Assembly (NCBI GenBank): GCA_027451425.1
Contig: DAIDJH010000060.1
Location: 1-8,620 of the forward strand
DNA: 8,620 nucleotides
Source of the DNA: Bdellovibrionales bacterium
GTDB lineage: Bacteria > Bdellovibrionota > Bdellovibrionia > Bdellovibrionales > UBA1609
Direction of reading: 5' to 3'
The translations under genes were made by a program, and so were the position numbers. The notes below the pieces were generated by a model. That model had not been told where the DNA came from and searched no databases. It saw only the letters and a list, made by a program, of their open reading frames with translations. Shown here piece after piece: positions 7,095-8,620 of the stretch (positions are counted from its first letter, which is position 1; each line of letters begins with the position of its first letter).

Positions 7095-8302
7095 CTCCGA
7101 ACTTTAGCATACGGGTTCTCTCCGGTGTCAAAAAATGAATCGCCGCCATCATCTGCGTTCGATTTTTCTGACGAGGCGCCGCTTGTCAAATGTCCAAATC
7201 CGTCAAATCCGAGCCGCAAAGTCAATTGCACAAGATAGCGTCGACTTTCCATCTGGCCGGGCTGGCCGCCCATTTCTTCTCCCCAAGACGCCGCCTCGAT
7301 ATTAATTAGACCAAGATTGAAACCGGCACCGTAGCAAAAATAACCCTGATAAAGCCCTGTTTGTAAATTGATGAATGGTAAACCCAGTTCCACCCCGGCA
7401 TGAATTTTATTTGTCAGTTGAACTGTTGAGTCGTTGAGTTCGTCGATTTGAAACACCGGCATAACGCTCACCAATGGTAAATCAAATTGAAAGGATCCAC
7501 CGACCTGCATGTCCGAGTAATCCGTCGGCGGAGCGATCCCGCCCGTAGTCGCCGGCTTAAAACTGGTGTTACCGATATCGTTCCACACAAATGACAGCGT
7601 TGGGCTGCCCGGGCCAGGTAAAGTCAAATTCGTACCCCAATCGAGCGCAATGCCAGAGCCCTTGTTCGTAAGATTATTGAAAATGACCGACGGCTGCGAC
7701 GACCCGTTAATTATATTGGCCAGCGTATCCGCCCCATACGACTGTGCGACACCCGTGCGGGTGATGTATTTTGCGACCAACCCCACATCGAGAATGTCAC
7801 CAAATGACCATCCCGTGCCCAGCGCAAGCCCTTGATCCGTCAAATATTTCAAATTCATCGTGGGGTCCACGGGATTGTCGATGAGAAGACTCGCGTTGGT
7901 CGCGTAGTAATAGCCAAAGGCTAAATGCGGCATGATGATCGCCGTGTCGGCTCCGGCCCCCACCCACATGGGCTGATCGTACAGACTATTGAGGGTTGAT
8001 TGAAATGTACTCGCGCTTTGCAAACTTTGAAGACTTTGAATCACTGTCGGATTGGAGGCGCCAGCGTAAGGGTTTGCGATAGTCCAATGAATGCCGTTAT
8101 CTTCGGCGATACCCGCGGGGTTAAACCAAAGTGAATTTTCGTCATTGACCACAGAATCGATGGAGCCGCCCAACCCCATTTCACGCGGATTGATGACCAT
8201 ATTGTAGTAATCGTGCGCACGCGCCCGCGACGCAACGCCGATTATCACAAACAAAATGAGTTTTTGAAACTTTCTACGAATTGTCTGTCCCCTTATAAAC
8301 AC
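7091..8302 (-). CDS. PorV/TraF/FadL-like outer-membrane beta-barrel protein
   Basis: A predicted outer-membrane barrel of 403 residues, counted from a GTG at 8300-8302. A clear signal peptide is present: basic RRKFQK, hydrophobic LILFVIIGVA, and an ARA cleavage site after residue 29. Just after it come EMGLGGSIDSVV and LWFNPAGIA (41-66), the pattern typical of PorV, TraF-like and FadL/OmpP1-type barrels. Many amphipathic strands rich in Gly, Tyr and Asn follow, for example LAFGYYYATNASL and YLVQLTLRLGF. The last strand ends near residue 366 and is followed by a polar tail of about 37 residues rich in Ser, Asp and Gly, instead of a terminal aromatic. The substrate or role is not evident: hydrophobic-compound uptake or a secretion-related role are both possible from the family. 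Its stop overlaps the addB start by four bases and its start overlaps the upstream gene by ten, so it belongs to the same operon. The true start may instead be an ATT at 8279-8281. Confidence 0.75.
   Translation of the reverse strand: MFIRGQTIRRKFQKLILFVIIGVASRARAHDYYNMVINPREMGLGGSIDSVVNDENSLWFNPAGIAEDNGIHWTIANPYAGASNPTVIQSLQSLQSASTFQSTLNSLYDQPMWVGAGADTAIIMPHLAFGYYYATNASLLIDNPVDPTMNLKYLTDQGLALGTGWSFGDILDVGLVAKYITRTGVAQSYGADTLANIINGSSQPSVIFNNLTNKGSGIALDWGTNLTLPGPGSPTLSFVWNDIGNTSFKPATTGGIAPPTDYSDMQVGGSFQFDLPLVSVMPVFQIDELNDSTVQLTNKIHAGVELGLPFINLQTGLYQGYFCYGAGFNLGLINIEAASWGEEMGGQPGQMESRRYLVQLTLRLGFDGFGHLTSGASSEKSNADDGGDSFFDTGENPYAKVRR
8289..8294 (-). promoter_or_regulatory. Strong Shine-Dalgarno downstream of the annotated GTG start
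   Basis: AAGGGG on the minus strand overlaps the stop (TAA, 8293-8295) of the upstream gene. It lies after the GTG at 8300-8302, so it cannot serve that codon. It is seven bases before an in-frame ATT at 8279-8281, which would start a protein with a compact, canonical signal peptide. The GTG itself has no visible ribosome binding site. Confidence 0.4.
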
Positions 8303-8620
8303 TGGCAGTTGCTATTCAAAACCGTATTTCCACCGCACGTACCCTGATTCACTCCCGTGGCCGAGCCTTCTTTGAGAAGACTCAATGCGCCTTTAATTTG
8401 GTCCGCCGTGATCGCGCTCACGCTTGTTGCGCTGCAAATATTTTCAGCCTTGCCGCCGCTATCAATTACGCTCGCAACCAAAGAGCAAAGGTTGGTCGGC
8501 GAACTGGACACAATAGCCTGAGCAAACGTGCCGACAAAGGAGTCGGAAGTGAGTTGCGTCGCCGCTTGCGACAAATCCCAAACGGCCTCGGCCATCATGA
8601 TCTGATAGTTGGCCGGCGAT
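8293..8620 (-). CDS. Unrecognised cysteine-containing protein, C-terminal 108 residues; 5' end outside window
   Basis: The frame is open to the right edge of the window, so the ATGs at 8593-8598 need not be the start; seven more codons (SPANYQI) are readable before them. The visible part starts with a helical, Ala-rich stretch (MMAEAVWDLSQ), continues with Ser/Thr/Ala-rich sequence, and ends NSNCQCL. It has five cysteines (LCSL, ICSA, TCGG and two in NCQCL), which would fit an exported, disulfide-bonded protein, but the N-terminus that would show a signal peptide is not in the window. No family is recognised. The end overlaps the start of the outer-membrane barrel gene by ten bases, so the two are probably co-translated and may act in the same envelope process. 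Confidence 0.6.
   Translation of the reverse strand, partial: SPANYQIMMAEAVWDLSQAATQLTSDSFVGTFAQAIVSSSPTNLCSLVASVIDSGGKAENICSATSVSAITADQIKGALSLLKEGSATGVNQGTCGGNTVLNSNCQCL

Noticed and set aside
541..8127. Recurring GTTAAACC (near 541, 901 and 8119)
   Set aside because: Two of the three are codons for the same Phe-Asn-Pro peptide read on the minus strand; chance and codon use explain them.

Overview
The window looks like a chromosomal segment of a Gram-negative bacterium of roughly balanced base composition. It carries predicted exported and outer-membrane proteins beside housekeeping genes. DNA-break repair is of the AddAB type, with two nuclease-bearing subunits, rather than RecBCD. A member of the Bdellovibrionota or another delta-proteobacteria-like lineage would fit, but that placement is an impression from protein style and is not demonstrated. 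I see no tRNA, rRNA, CRISPR array, insertion sequence or phage gene.

Layout: the left edge (2-604, plus strand) is the C-terminal half of purD (purine synthesis). It converges on, and overlaps by 16 bases, a minus-strand gene for an unrecognised, probably exported protein with an aromatic C-terminus (589-1272). The other genes also run on the minus strand. Read in transcription order from the right edge they are: the end of an unrecognised cysteine-containing protein (8293-8620), a PorV/TraF/FadL-like outer-membrane beta-barrel protein (7091-8302), an AddB-like PD-(D/E)XK nuclease with an iron-sulfur cysteine set (4491-7094), and an AddA-like UvrD-family helicase-nuclease (1375-4515). These four overlap each other by 10, 4 and 25 bases, which strongly suggests one translationally coupled operon. 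The 589-1272 gene follows after about 100 bases and may have its own promoter.

How the genes work together: the addB-addA pair should encode a complete two-subunit helicase-nuclease that resects double-strand DNA ends for RecA-dependent repair. Both nuclease sites and the AddA helicase motifs look intact. The oddities are that AddB begins after the place where its family usually has a Walker A loop, that AddA lacks an obvious Q-motif, and that the repair genes are fused by ATGA coupling to an envelope-protein gene. I found no clear evidence for a wholly new system; the most interesting points are this compact AddAB variant and its envelope-gene partners.
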